DNA of 64,000 nt from Arenibacter amylolyticus. GTDB lineage: Bacteria; Bacteroidota; Bacteroidia; Flavobacteriales; Flavobacteriaceae. Positions within the stretch are counted from its first letter, which is position 1. Each line of letters opens with the position of its first letter. Under the pieces are notes generated by a model. That model was not told the origin of the DNA, did not search any database, and saw only the letters and a list, made by a program, of their open reading frames with translations. Made by a program: the position numbers and the translations under genes. The stretch spans positions 1-64,000 of the forward strand of contig NZ_MTAZ01000008.1 in the NCBI RefSeq assembly GCF_002150785.1. Direction: 5' to 3'. Shown piece by piece: positions 10,434 to 19,200 of this stretch.

Positions 10434-12242
10434 ATGGTGTCCCATAAAAACACTTTCTTTAGAAAATTCCTAAGATGGAGATATCGAAATATTTCCGAAA
10501 AGAATTTTATTATCATCTTGGGGGTAATTGTCGGTTTACTGGCTGGTTTGGCTTCCGTTACCATTAAAAACCTCACCTTTAGCGTAGCATCCTTGTTTGA
10601 GCAAGGGATCGTTTTCTCCCAAAACCAACTGTATTTCATTCTGCCCTTTATTGGCCTCCTCTTGGTTTTTTTGGTAAAGAAGCTACTTTTTCGCAATGGA
10701 TTTCGCCCCCCAATACCGTCCTTTCTAAAAAGAGCCATCCCCACTTTATTATACGCGCTGCTAAGACAGAACGGAATGCTTTCTTATAAACTAATCTACC
10801 ACCCTATAATTATGGCGCCACTTACCGTAGGGTTTGGGGGATCTGTGGGATTGCTGGGGCCGGCCATTACATCGGGATCGGCCATAAGCTCTAATCTGGG
10901 CCGTTTGTTGCACGTAGATAGTAAAACACGGACGCTGCTTATCGCCTGTGCCACCTCCGGGGCCGTGGCCTCAATGTTTAAAACTCCTATTGCCGCCTTG
11001 GTACTGGCCATAGAACTCTTTAGTCTAGACCTCACTTTTGCCTCCCTCTTACCCCTGTTAATGGCGTCCATTTCCTCGGTGCTAACGTCCTATTTTTTTC
11101 TAGGCGATGAAACTATCTTTAGCTTCAATATCGTAGACAAATTTGTCATCAACGATGCTGCGCCCTATATCCTCTTAGGCGTGGGAACTGGAATTGGCTC
11201 TATTTATTTTACCAAGATTTACTTTGCCGTCTATGCCTTTTTCGATCAATTTAAAACCCCCTTCCTAAAAGTCCTTGTTGGCGGACTTATTATTGGGGTG
11301 ATGTTGTATTTTATCCCCCCCTTATACGGGGAGGGACTGAGTTTTACCAAGGATTTGTTCGATGGAAACCATTTGCATGCCTTGGGAACCACCCCTTTTG
11401 ACGATGTTATTGATAATATCTGGGTAGTCATTGCCCTTTTGGTGGGCTTTACCATTTTTAAAGCCTTTGCCATGACCATTACCTTTGCCGCGGGAGGAGT
11501 AGGCGGGGTCATTATTCCTACTATGGTGATGGGAAGCGCCCTAGGTAATGTAGTCGCCAAAATCCTCAATAATTTAGGGCTGGGAATAACGGTATCCGAA
11601 GCCAATTTTACCTTGGTGGGCATGGCCGGACTAATAGCAGGGGTAATCCACGCGCCTTTAACAGCCATCTTCCTTATCGCGGAAATTACTGGGGGTTATG
11701 ATCTTTTTATTCCCCTTATGATCACCGTTGCCATTTCCTATTTTATTACCAAACAGGTTATGGAACACACCATTTACACCAAGGAATTAGCAGAGCGGGG
11801 CGATCTGCTAACCCATGATCAGGATCAAAATGTGCTTACCCTTATGAAATTGGAAAGGGTGATAGAAAAAAACTTTATACCGGTACACCCAGAAATGACC
11901 TTGGGAGAAATGCTGCACAATTGCGTTACCAAATCTACCCGAAACCTTTACCCGGTGATAGACGATAACCAAATTCTGGTGGGCATTGTACTCTTGGACG
12001 ACATTCGAAAATTTATGTTCGACGCCTCTTTGTACGACAGCATGAAGGTGGAAGATTTTATGCACAATCCGCCTGAACATATTATTTTTGAAAAAGATAA
12101 TATGAAGACGGTCATGAAAAAGTTTCAACATTCGGAAGCTTGGAACCTCCCCGTCATAAAGGACGGAAAGTACCTGGGCTTTGTTTCCAAGTCTAAACTA
12201 TTAACGGCCTACCGCAGAAAATTGATTAATTTTACAAGATAA
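10434..12242 (+). CDS. ClC-family chloride channel/transporter with C-terminal CBS pair, lacking the gating glutamate
   Basis: This inner-membrane protein of 602 residues has the ClC fold, with about 10-12 hydrophobic segments to residue 435. A pair of CBS domains follows (about 460-598; PVHPEMTLGEML, PVIDDNQILVGIV, PVIKDGKYLGFVSKSKLL). The helix-F filter motif, GREGP in E. coli ClcA and GLEGP/GLEAP in many Bacteroidota, reads GLLGP here (residues 139-143). Leu141 (codon 10854-10856) therefore sits where the gating/coupling Glu should be. The GSGIP/HGIP motif reads KRAIP, and GIFAP reads GGVIIP. In known families, loss of this Glu uncouples Cl-/H+ exchange or leaves the channel open. Transport activity is therefore an inference. 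It shares an operon with the small gene 12 bases downstream. Confidence 0.85.
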   Translation: MVSHKNTFFRKFLRWRYRNISEKNFIIILGVIVGLLAGLASVTIKNLTFSVASLFEQGIVFSQNQLYFILPFIGLLLVFLVKKLLFRNGFRPPIPSFLKRAIPTLLYALLRQNGMLSYKLIYHPIIMAPLTVGFGGSVGLLGPAITSGSAISSNLGRLLHVDSKTRTLLIACATSGAVASMFKTPIAALVLAIELFSLDLTFASLLPLLMASISSVLTSYFFLGDETIFSFNIVDKFVINDAAPYILLGVGTGIGSIYFTKIYFAVYAFFDQFKTPFLKVLVGGLIIGVMLYFIPPLYGEGLSFTKDLFDGNHLHALGTTPFDDVIDNIWVVIALLVGFTIFKAFAMTITFAAGGVGGVIIPTMVMGSALGNVVAKILNNLGLGITVSEANFTLVGMAGLIAGVIHAPLTAIFLIAEITGGYDLFIPLMITVAISYFITKQVMEHTIYTKELAERGDLLTHDQDQNVLTLMKLERVIEKNFIPVHPEMTLGEMLHNCVTKSTRNLYPVIDDNQILVGIVLLDDIRKFMFDASLYDSMKVEDFMHNPPEHIIFEKDNMKTVMKKFQHSEAWNLPVIKDGKYLGFVSKSKLLTAYRRKLINFTR

Positions 12243-12254
12243 TTACCCCATATC

Positions 12255-12506
12255 ATGAAATACCTTATCGTCCTAGTGCTGCTTGCATCCCTAGCCTCAA
12301 TTATTTACGGCTTCACCATTCAGGAAACCGATGTAATTTTTGCCAATAAATGCATTGGTTTTGGCACAGTAGGCATTTTTTTAATTGCCATGCCCCTATT
12401 TCTTATAAAAGTTAGCAAAGGCAAAAACATGAAGGATTATATGCTGAACGAGGAGAACATACGAAAAATGCAGGGAAAGGATAAAAAACAAGAGAAAAAG
12501 GAATAA
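12255..12506 (+). CDS. Small two-helix membrane protein
   Basis: This 83-residue protein is not recognised by family name. Two hydrophobic helices (about residues 1-20 and 33-54) are followed by a charged, Lys-rich cytoplasmic tail (KGKNMKDYMLNEENIRKMQGK). It starts 12 bases after the ClC gene on the same strand, so the two are very likely co-transcribed. Small proteins of this shape are common in Flavobacteriaceae with no known role. A function as a ClC partner is speculation. Confidence 0.75.
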   Translation: MKYLIVLVLLASLASIIYGFTIQETDVIFANKCIGFGTVGIFLIAMPLFLIKVSKGKNMKDYMLNEENIRKMQGKDKKQEKKE

Positions 12507-12588
12507 GCTACCGGCAGCCCCCATTTTATTGCATTTTCAAAAAACTATAAGTAGCGAGTACGGCCTTTAGTCCAGTCGTGGTCCTACA

Positions 12589-13038
12589 CTAATTAAGGTT
12601 TCTTCTCTGAATAAAGAAGCGCTTTAAGATTTCCGAAGCCTCTTCTTCCATAACACCACCTACCACGGTTGTTTTAGGGTGTAGTTTCGTATTCATGGTC
12701 TTAAATCCCCTGTCCATATCCCTAGCCCCATATACAATCTTGGAAATCTGACTCCAGTATAGGGCCCCCGCACACATTTGGCAGGGCTCTAAGGTTACAT
12801 ACAAGGTACAATCCTGCAGGTATTTCCCTCCCAAGAAATTGGAAGCGGCCGTAATGGCCTGCATCTCGGCATGGGCAGTAACATCTACCAACTGCTCGGT
12901 TAAATTGTGTCCGCGGGCAATGATCCTATTATTAACTACCACAACCGCACCTACAGGAATCTCCCCTTTTTCAAAAGCCATCTCCGCCTCCTGTAAGGCT
13001 TTCTTCATAAAGTAAGTATCGTCAAAGGGCGTTATCAT
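12589..13038 (-). CDS. tadA: tRNA-specific adenosine deaminase
   Basis: This cytidine-deaminase-fold enzyme of 149 residues converts adenosine to inosine at the wobble position (A34) of tRNA-Arg(ACG). The zinc site is complete: HAEMQAI, with His as ligand and Glu as proton shuttle, and PCQMCAGAL with the two Cys ligands. The length and the MKKALQEAEMAFEKGEIPVGAVVV start are typical of TadA. It is divergent from dxs. A possible -7 box (TACTATTG on the minus strand, one mismatch) lies about 20 bases before the start. A guanine deaminase would be the main alternative, but the PCxMC motif and size favour TadA. Confidence 0.93.
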   Translation of the reverse strand: MITPFDDTYFMKKALQEAEMAFEKGEIPVGAVVVVNNRIIARGHNLTEQLVDVTAHAEMQAITAASNFLGGKYLQDCTLYVTLEPCQMCAGALYWSQISKIVYGARDMDRGFKTMNTKLHPKTTVVGGVMEEEASEILKRFFIQRRNLN

Positions 13039-13307
13039 AGTCCGGTTTTTAGACTACAATAGTAATCAATAATTAAATTCAATGTAAAGTAAAACCCAAT
13101 TTATCCCTTAACTCAATTCCTTCAAAACCGCATTTCTACACTTCAAGAAGAAAAAACCAATGCTACTACAAAAAGATAAAACGGCGATGTACCTTGCCAT
13201 CCCCTTGCCCTGCATTCCTCTAAAATGATTTTACCCTTCCCTAGGTCAATAATCCCATAATGCACCATTCGTAGCGCTCTAATGCAACAAGGGATACCTA
13301 AAAACCT

Positions 13308-13315
13308 TAGTTTTG
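13308..13315 (+). promoter_or_regulatory. -7 promoter box of dxs
   Basis: TAGTTTTG matches TAnnTTTG exactly, 18 bases before the ATG at 13333. It lies downstream of the in-frame ATG at 13282, which is the main reason for rejecting that longer start. Confidence 0.6.
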
Positions 13316-13332
13316 TACTTTATCTTTATTAC

Positions 13333-15111
13333 ATGTCGAAAGCTATATTACCACATATCAACGATCCGCACGACCTTCGGCAAAGAAGCTTGGAAGAATT
13401 GCCCCAATTGGCCAAGGAATTGCGAAGTTTCATAATAGACATTGTAGCCACCAAAGAAGGGCATCTTGGGGCCAGCTTAGGCGTTGTAGAGCTTACTATT
13501 GCCCTACATTATGTATTTAACACCCCCTATGACAAACTTATATGGGATGTTGGCCATCAAGCCTACGGACACAAGATACTTACTGGCCGAAGGGATGTTT
13601 TTCACACCAACAGACAACTAGGAGGTATTAGTGGATTCCCTCATCGGGAAGAAAGTGAATATGATGCATTTGGCACCGGGCATAGCTCCACCTCTATCTC
13701 GGCCATCTTGGGTATGGCCATGGCCTCCCATTTAAAAGGGGAAAAAGACAAGCAGCATATTGCTGTGATTGGGGATGCCTCCATTGCCAGCGGAATGGCT
13801 TTTGAAGGACTAAATCACGCAGGGGATACCAATCCTAATATTCTTATCGTATTAAATGACAATGCCATTGGCATAGATCCCAGCGTTGGGGCCCTAAAAA
13901 AATACCTAACCAATGTAAAGAAGGGCACAGCCAAGGATGAGAATCTTTTTGAGTGTTTAAACTTTAACTATACCGGACCTATAGACGGCCATAACCTCCC
14001 GCTTTTGATTAAAGAATTGGAGCGACTTAAATCTGTGCCAGGTCCTAAATTATTACACTTGATAACCACTAAAGGCAAGGGACTAAAAAAGGCGGAAGAA
14101 AACCAAGTGGTATACCATGCCCCGGGAAAATTTGATAGTATCACCGGCGACCTTTTACCCAAGGCCAATAAAATGGAACCGCCAAAGTATCAGGATGTAT
14201 TTGGATATACCCTAGTTGAACTGGCCAAAAAAAACCCCAGGATTGTAGGGATTACCCCTGCAATGCCTACGGGTAGCTCTTTAAAGTATATGATGGACCG
14301 GTTGCCGGAGAGGGCCTTTGATGTGGGTATTGCCGAACAACACGCTGTAACCATGGCTGCGGGTATGGCCGCAGAAGGAATGGTTCCCTTTTGCAATATA
14401 TACGCTACCTTTTTACAACGGGCCTATGATCAGGTAATACACGATGTGGCCCTACAAAATCTCCCCGTCATCTTCTGTCTGGACAGGGCCGGAATAGTGG
14501 GTCAGGATGGTGCCACTCATCACGGGCTGTTCGATATGGCCCAACTAAGAACCATCCCAAACCTAATTGTTTTTGCACCGATGAACGAGTTGGAGCTAAG
14601 GGATATTATGTACACTGCCCAATTGGGGCTACCACATCCCATTGCCATCAGATACCCCAGGGGCAGAGGAGTGGTATTGGATTGGAAACGCAAATTTTCT
14701 AAAATCCCTATAGGAAAGGCAGAAGAACTGCAAAAGGGCACGAAAATTGCTGTATTGTCAATCGGCCATATCGGAAATATGGTGGCCGACCTATTGCCAA
14801 CCTTAAAAAATAAAAATGAAATTGGCCATTACAATATGCGATTTGTAAAACCATTGGACCAAGATATGTTACAGACCATATTCCAGGACTACACCCATAT
14901 CATTACGATAGAGGACGGGTGTAGTGCCGGAGGTTTCGGCAGTGCCATTGTGGAATATGCCAACGAAGTAAATTGTGGGATCCCTATTCGCGTAATGGGG
15001 GTCCCCGATAAGTTTCTAGAACATGGAACCGTGGAAGAACTACATCATATTGCCCAAATAGATAAACAAGCCCTAAGAAAACAAATTAATAATCTATTGA
15101 ACATCGTTTAA
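13333..15111 (+). CDS. dxs: 1-deoxy-D-xylulose-5-phosphate synthase
   Basis: This thiamine-diphosphate enzyme condenses pyruvate and glyceraldehyde 3-phosphate in the first step of the MEP isoprenoid pathway. It has 592 residues from the chosen ATG. The ThDP/Mg site is GDASIASGMAFEGLNHAG...NDN, here with GDA for the more usual GDG. DVGHQAYGHKILTGR, GHSSTSISAILG, RAGIVGQDGATHHGLFD and the transketolase C-terminal domain are all present. An in-frame ATG at 13282 would add 17 residues, but it lies upstream of the -7 box at 13308-13315, so I chose 13333. The stop is followed one base later by the DUF3078 gene, giving a two-gene operon. Confidence 0.97.
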   Translation: MSKAILPHINDPHDLRQRSLEELPQLAKELRSFIIDIVATKEGHLGASLGVVELTIALHYVFNTPYDKLIWDVGHQAYGHKILTGRRDVFHTNRQLGGISGFPHREESEYDAFGTGHSSTSISAILGMAMASHLKGEKDKQHIAVIGDASIASGMAFEGLNHAGDTNPNILIVLNDNAIGIDPSVGALKKYLTNVKKGTAKDENLFECLNFNYTGPIDGHNLPLLIKELERLKSVPGPKLLHLITTKGKGLKKAEENQVVYHAPGKFDSITGDLLPKANKMEPPKYQDVFGYTLVELAKKNPRIVGITPAMPTGSSLKYMMDRLPERAFDVGIAEQHAVTMAAGMAAEGMVPFCNIYATFLQRAYDQVIHDVALQNLPVIFCLDRAGIVGQDGATHHGLFDMAQLRTIPNLIVFAPMNELELRDIMYTAQLGLPHPIAIRYPRGRGVVLDWKRKFSKIPIGKAEELQKGTKIAVLSIGHIGNMVADLLPTLKNKNEIGHYNMRFVKPLDQDMLQTIFQDYTHIITIEDGCSAGGFGSAIVEYANEVNCGIPIRVMGVPDKFLEHGTVEELHHIAQIDKQALRKQINNLLNIV

Positions 15112-15112
15112 C

Positions 15113-16255
15113 ATGCGCAGTAAATTTAGCTTCATTATCCTTTTGTTTCTATGTATCATTCCTCTAAACGCACAAGTAGCACCTACCCAAAAAACAGCAT
15201 CGGACACGCTTAGGGTATCGCCTATCCCGGTAGATACCATGAGGATAGACACTATGCGCGTAGACACCATAGTGATAAGAACACTGCACCAAAAAATTAA
15301 AAACGTTGCACGCGGGGCTAATTTAAGCGGACCGGTCATTACCTTTAATAAAACAAAGGCCTTAGACGAGGAGTACCGCCCCTTTAGGATTCCCTCTTTT
15401 TGGGATAAGGAAAACAAGCTGAGCGTAAATTTTAACGAGGTAGCTTTTATCAATTGGAATGCCGGGGGAAACAATTCCGTATCGGCCCTAGCAAACATAA
15501 AGTTTCTACGTAACTATAAATTCAGGTACGTAAAATGGGACAACTTATTGGAACTCCGTTACGGTTTAAACTCACAGGAGAAGCAAAAATTGAGAAAAAC
15601 GGACGATGCGATCCGCATCAGCACCAACTTTGCCTATAGACGGGATACCATAAGCAACTGGTACTACTCTATAAGGGCAAACTTTAGAACTCAATTCTCT
15701 AACGGTTACAAATACCCCAACAGGGACAATCCCATCTCGAGGTTTATGGCCCCGGGCTACGGATTTATTGGTGCGGGAACCTCATACATCCCCGAAGGAA
15801 AGAAATTTGACCTCTACCTCTCCCCCTTTACGCAAAAGGCAACTTTTGTATTGGATCAGGAATTGGCAGATAGGGGATCTTTTGGAGTAGAACGGGCGCA
15901 ATACGATGCGGAAGGAAATAAAATAAAAGATGGAGAAAACGTCATCATGGAATTTGGTATTCTAGTGACGAATAACTGGGAGACCGAAATTTTTGAAAAC
16001 GTATTATTAAAACATCGTTTAAGCCTATATACGGACTACCTCAACAGCTTTGGAAATGTGGATATTGACTCGGAACTCAATATCTCCCTAAAGGTCAATA
16101 AAAATATAACAACCAATTTGGGGACCCATATAATTTATGACGACGATATTAAATTTGACCCTATAAAAGCGGATGATGGGACCATTATAAGTGATGGCAC
16201 CCCAAAAATTCAGTTTAAACAGCTCTTTGGGGTGGGCATCAATTATAATTTTTAA
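15113..16255 (+). CDS. DUF3078 family outer-membrane beta-barrel-like protein
   Basis: This 380-residue protein has a signal peptide (FIILLFLCIIPLNAQ) and a Thr/Asp-rich linker with repeated DTMRIDTMRVDT. A long beta-strand-rich region carries alternating aromatic residues and ends GVGINYNF, a barrel-like terminal strand. It resembles DUF3078 proteins of flavobacteria, which are often near dxs and dgt. The function is unknown; the outer membrane is the likely place. It is translationally coupled to dxs (one base between stop and start) and converges with dgt six bases after its end. Confidence 0.85.
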   Translation: MRSKFSFIILLFLCIIPLNAQVAPTQKTASDTLRVSPIPVDTMRIDTMRVDTIVIRTLHQKIKNVARGANLSGPVITFNKTKALDEEYRPFRIPSFWDKENKLSVNFNEVAFINWNAGGNNSVSALANIKFLRNYKFRYVKWDNLLELRYGLNSQEKQKLRKTDDAIRISTNFAYRRDTISNWYYSIRANFRTQFSNGYKYPNRDNPISRFMAPGYGFIGAGTSYIPEGKKFDLYLSPFTQKATFVLDQELADRGSFGVERAQYDAEGNKIKDGENVIMEFGILVTNNWETEIFENVLLKHRLSLYTDYLNSFGNVDIDSELNISLKVNKNITTNLGTHIIYDDDIKFDPIKADDGTIISDGTPKIQFKQLFGVGINYNF

Positions 16256-16261
16256 ACAGGG

Positions 16262-17605
16262 CTACAGCTGCTTCCCCATAATCTTGTTGTGGATGTGTAC
16301 GGCGGCACTGTCCGAAAGACTGGCCACATAGCAGCAGGCATTCAATAATATATTATAAATAGATCCCTCGGTATCTCGGTACAACTCTGGCAGGGTAGAA
16401 AGTATCAAGGCGTCGTAATTGGACCTTTTATTTTCTTTCTGCCTCATTAAAGCGGTGGTATAAACTTCCAAAATGTCCGAGATAATCTTGTACCCAGCAA
16501 TTTCCTTTTCTATAACTTCCTGTGACTGATATACCTTGTCTTTACTTATGGATAAAATATCTTGAATTTGCGCTTTAAACTTACTTTTCTCCAATAAGGA
16601 AACGCTAAACTCCCCTTTTAAAATAGCGTCTTCGTTGGCAATAAAAGTAGCTATGGCATCAGAAATTAAGGTGTTTATGGCCAATGCCCGCAAATAACTC
16701 ATACGATCTTCCATATAGACCAACTCGTTATATTTCTTGACGTTGATGCTGTCTTTTACCAATTTAATCAGATATTCCAAGGCAAAATCCTCTGGAATTA
16801 ACCCTAGGTTAATCCCATCTTCGAAGTCTATAATGGTATAGCAAATATCATCTGCAGCCTCCACCAAATAAGTTAAGGGATGCCTACAATAGCCAATATC
16901 ACCACTTTGGGAAGTTGAAAGCAACCCCAATTCTGCGGCTACTTGTTTAAAGGAATCCACATCTGTCTGAAAAACCCCAAATTTTTTATCCGCTATATGC
17001 TTGGTGGGCTTTTTGGGCAGTGATTCCTTGGGATATTTCATAAAGGCGCCCAGGGTAGCATAACTAAGTCGCAAACCGCCTTCTACACCTTTTCTAGATT
17101 CGGTTAACAATTTATATCCATTAGCATTCCCTTCAAACTCCAAGATATCCTGATACTCCTTATCGCTAAGTTGCTCCTTAAAACGATGACCGTTCCCATT
17201 CTTAAAATACTCCCCAATGGCCTTTTCGCCACTATGCCCAAAGGGAGGATTCCCTATGTCGTGGGCCAAGGCTGCCGCTGCTACAATAGCTCCAAAGTCG
17301 TTAAACCTATACCCATGAATCTCACTTAAATAAGGGTGTTTCTCCAATACTTTTTTCCCAGCAATTCGCCCCAAGCTTCTGCCCACCACGGAAACCTCCA
17401 AGCTGTGGGTTAGGCGGGTGTGCACAAAATCTGTCTTGGACAAGGGGATTACCTGGGTCTTGTCCTGCAGGCTCCTAAAAGCCGCAGAAAAAATAACCCG
17501 ATCATAATCTACTTCGAACCCCAAACGGGTTTCATCCTGTTCTTTTCGCAATCTTTTACTGGTATCCCCAAATCGTCTCAGAGAGAGTAATTGTTCCCAT
17601 TTCAT
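16262..17605 (-). CDS. dgt: Deoxyguanosinetriphosphate triphosphohydrolase-like HD protein
   Basis: This HD-superfamily dNTPase cleaves dGTP, and perhaps other dNTPs, to the nucleoside and tripolyphosphate. It is cytoplasmic and 447 residues long. The metal-binding residues are seen as His67 in RLTHSLEVS, His115-Asp116 in AHDIGNPPFGHSGE, and a later Asp in EAADDICYTIIDFEDG. The HPLTYLVEAADDICY block is typical of the family. It converges with the DUF3078 gene with almost no spacer and is divergent from the phosphate porin. No clear -7 box was found for it. Confidence 0.95.
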   Translation of the reverse strand: MKWEQLLSLRRFGDTSKRLRKEQDETRLGFEVDYDRVIFSAAFRSLQDKTQVIPLSKTDFVHTRLTHSLEVSVVGRSLGRIAGKKVLEKHPYLSEIHGYRFNDFGAIVAAAALAHDIGNPPFGHSGEKAIGEYFKNGNGHRFKEQLSDKEYQDILEFEGNANGYKLLTESRKGVEGGLRLSYATLGAFMKYPKESLPKKPTKHIADKKFGVFQTDVDSFKQVAAELGLLSTSQSGDIGYCRHPLTYLVEAADDICYTIIDFEDGINLGLIPEDFALEYLIKLVKDSINVKKYNELVYMEDRMSYLRALAINTLISDAIATFIANEDAILKGEFSVSLLEKSKFKAQIQDILSISKDKVYQSQEVIEKEIAGYKIISDILEVYTTALMRQKENKRSNYDALILSTLPELYRDTEGSIYNILLNACCYVASLSDSAAVHIHNKIMGKQL

Positions 17606-17815
17606 AGTACATAATTAAAACCCGCAAGATACATTTTTCAGGAATGGCCTTCCCACCAAACCTCCCCCAAATTCTCTTAGCCCCCTATTTTGCTTAACCA
17701 TTCCTTAATCCCAACTTTACATTCGTCACAAAAGGATTTCCTAATTTAGCAGTTGTTTATAAACAACCTTGTTTCATTATTTTGTTAGTTTTTGTCGACT
17801 ATAATCTTGAAACTC

Positions 17816-17841
17816 AGCTACCTTTGGCCAAGGTAGCTTTT
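17816..17841 (+). terminator. Hairpin with T-run in the dgt/porin intergenic region
   Basis: Stem AGCTACCTT/AAGGTAGCT with a 5-base loop is followed by TTTT. No gene runs into it on the plus strand, so it would end a leader or small RNA that starts upstream (near 17730-17790), or act as an insulator. Confidence 0.55.
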
Positions 17842-17867
17842 CTATTTAAACTAAAATTGTTCTTCAG

Positions 17868-17885
17868 TTAACGTTAAATTAACGT
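17868..17885 (+). promoter_or_regulatory. Pho-box-like direct repeat upstream of the porin
   Basis: TTAACGT-TAAA-TTAACGT is two identical 7-mers with a period of 11 bases, the architecture of PhoB boxes. It ends about 10 bases before a -7-like TAATTTG (17895-17901). That places it over the -33 region, as in promoters activated by PhoB. Confidence 0.5.
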
Positions 17886-17929
17886 ACAATCCTGTAATTT
17901 GCAGTCGACAAAAACTAATGATTACACTT

Positions 17930-19126
17930 ATGAAACAATTAGCATGTTTGCTATTTATTCTATTATTGGCACCCGTATATTCCCAAACCGAAGCCCCGGA
18001 GTTTGGTAAGGGATTATTAAATCTGGTGGGGAAGGATAGCAGTTGGACGATGAACCTTGCCACCCGATTTCAGTTTTTGACCACCACTACTTGGGATCAA
18101 AACGCCGATGACAAATGGGCAGATCCCCATACCACGGCCTTGGTCCGCAGGGCACGATTAAAATTTAAGGGATATGCCTATTCCCCAAAACTAAAGTACA
18201 AGGTAGAACTAGGACTATCTAACCGAGATATGTCCGGAGCCTCCATTTACACGAGCAATGCCCCTAGATTTATTCTAGATGCCTTTGTTATGTGGAATTT
18301 CTATGAAAACTTTGAATTGTGGATTGGGCAGACCAAGTTACCCGGCAATATGGAACGGGTAATATCTTCCGGGAACCTACAACAGGTAGACCGATCGCGC
18401 TTAAACAGTAGGTTCACTTTAGATAGGGAAACAGGAATACAGCTTAGGCACCAATTCTACCTCTTCAACAATTTCTTGATTCGCGAAAGGTTTGCACTAT
18501 CCCAAGGGGAAGGCAGAAATGTCACCAATGGCAATATAGGAGGCGCCCAATTTACCAGTCGTTTAGAACTACTCCCTTTTGGTGAGTTTACCAAAGGAGG
18601 GGAATATTCCGGAGCCGATATGGCCCGTGAAGAAAGTCCAAAGCTTATGCTTGCAGCTACCTATGACCATAACAAAAATGCGGTTAAGACTAGAAGCAAT
18701 CAGGGGAGTTATATGACCAATGATATTGGATTCCATCATACGGATATAAATACCGTTTTTGTGGATGCCATGTTCAAATACCAGGGCTTCTCCTTTATGG
18801 GGGAATACGCCCATAGAACTGCCAAAGATCCCATCGCAAAAAATTCTGATGGCAGTCTAACAGGAGATATTGTACAAGTGGGCGATGGCCTCAACCTACA
18901 GTCGGGCTACCTTTTTAACAATAACTGGGAGGTTTCCGGTAGGTATACCCATATCGCCTTAGACAAGCTTATAACAGGCAATCCTAAAGAAAATCAATAT
19001 ACCTTAGGCCTTTCCAAGTACATAGTGGGCCATAAATTAAAAGTTCAGACAGATCTAAGCTATATGTCGGTAAATGGAGGAACCGATGAATTAATGTATA
19101 GATTACAGTTCGATATACATTTTTAA
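17930..19126 (+). CDS. Phosphate-selective porin OprO/OprP-like
   Basis: This outer-membrane beta-barrel of 398 residues has a signal peptide (MKQLACLLFILLLAPVYSQ). Its strand pattern is that of the Porin_O_P family: LARRARLKFKGYAYSPKLKYKVELGLSNRD-like opening strands, with LVRRARLKFKGYAYSPKLKY seen here, and a barrel-closing LMYRLQFDIHF end. In this family it passes phosphate or polyphosphate. An in-frame ATG at 17918 adds MITL, but 17930 gives a cleaner signal peptide and leader. The Pit transporter follows 74 bases later with its own promoter. Both have 11-bp TAAC repeats upstream, so the pair is probably induced by phosphate starvation. Confidence 0.9.
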   Translation: MKQLACLLFILLLAPVYSQTEAPEFGKGLLNLVGKDSSWTMNLATRFQFLTTTTWDQNADDKWADPHTTALVRRARLKFKGYAYSPKLKYKVELGLSNRDMSGASIYTSNAPRFILDAFVMWNFYENFELWIGQTKLPGNMERVISSGNLQQVDRSRLNSRFTLDRETGIQLRHQFYLFNNFLIRERFALSQGEGRNVTNGNIGGAQFTSRLELLPFGEFTKGGEYSGADMAREESPKLMLAATYDHNKNAVKTRSNQGSYMTNDIGFHHTDINTVFVDAMFKYQGFSFMGEYAHRTAKDPIAKNSDGSLTGDIVQVGDGLNLQSGYLFNNNWEVSGRYTHIALDKLITGNPKENQYTLGLSKYIVGHKLKVQTDLSYMSVNGGTDELMYRLQFDIHF

Positions 19127-19133
19127 CCAATAA

Positions 19134-19151
19134 CATAACCTTTTCATAACA
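19134..19151 (+). promoter_or_regulatory. Pho-box-like direct repeat upstream of the Pit transporter
   Basis: CATAACC-TTTT-CATAACA is again two 7-mers with a period of 11 bases sharing a TAAC core with the porin site. It ends about 21 bases before the -7-like box GATATTTG (19172-19179; one mismatch to TAnnTTTG). That is one helical turn further than at the porin. Confidence 0.42.
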
Positions 19152-19200
19152 TTAGTGACCAATTCACTTTGGATATTTGCAAACATTTATCTTAACAACT

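Larger units (their letters stand above)
17785..17918 (+). repeat. 16-base perfect inverted repeat flanking the porin leader
   Basis: TTAGTTTTTGTCGACT at 17785-17800 is the exact reverse complement of 17903-17918. The right arm runs into the first base of the ATG at 17918. Between the arms lie a terminator-like hairpin (17816-17838) and the Pho-box-like repeats. This could be a long-range RNA or DNA structure, or paired regulator sites. Confidence 0.7.

Noticed and set aside
11246-11668. 140-codon minus-strand frame inside the ClC gene
   Set aside because: It is antisense to well-supported membrane helices of the ClC protein and has no family resemblance.
13282-13332. Longer dxs start at ATG 13282
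   Set aside because: The -7 promoter box at 13308-13315 lies downstream of it, and the added 17 residues do not look like a Dxs N-terminus.
19177-19200. TTG start of the Pit transporter
   Set aside because: The TTG is part of the probable -7 box; the ATG at 19201 gives the usual N-terminus.
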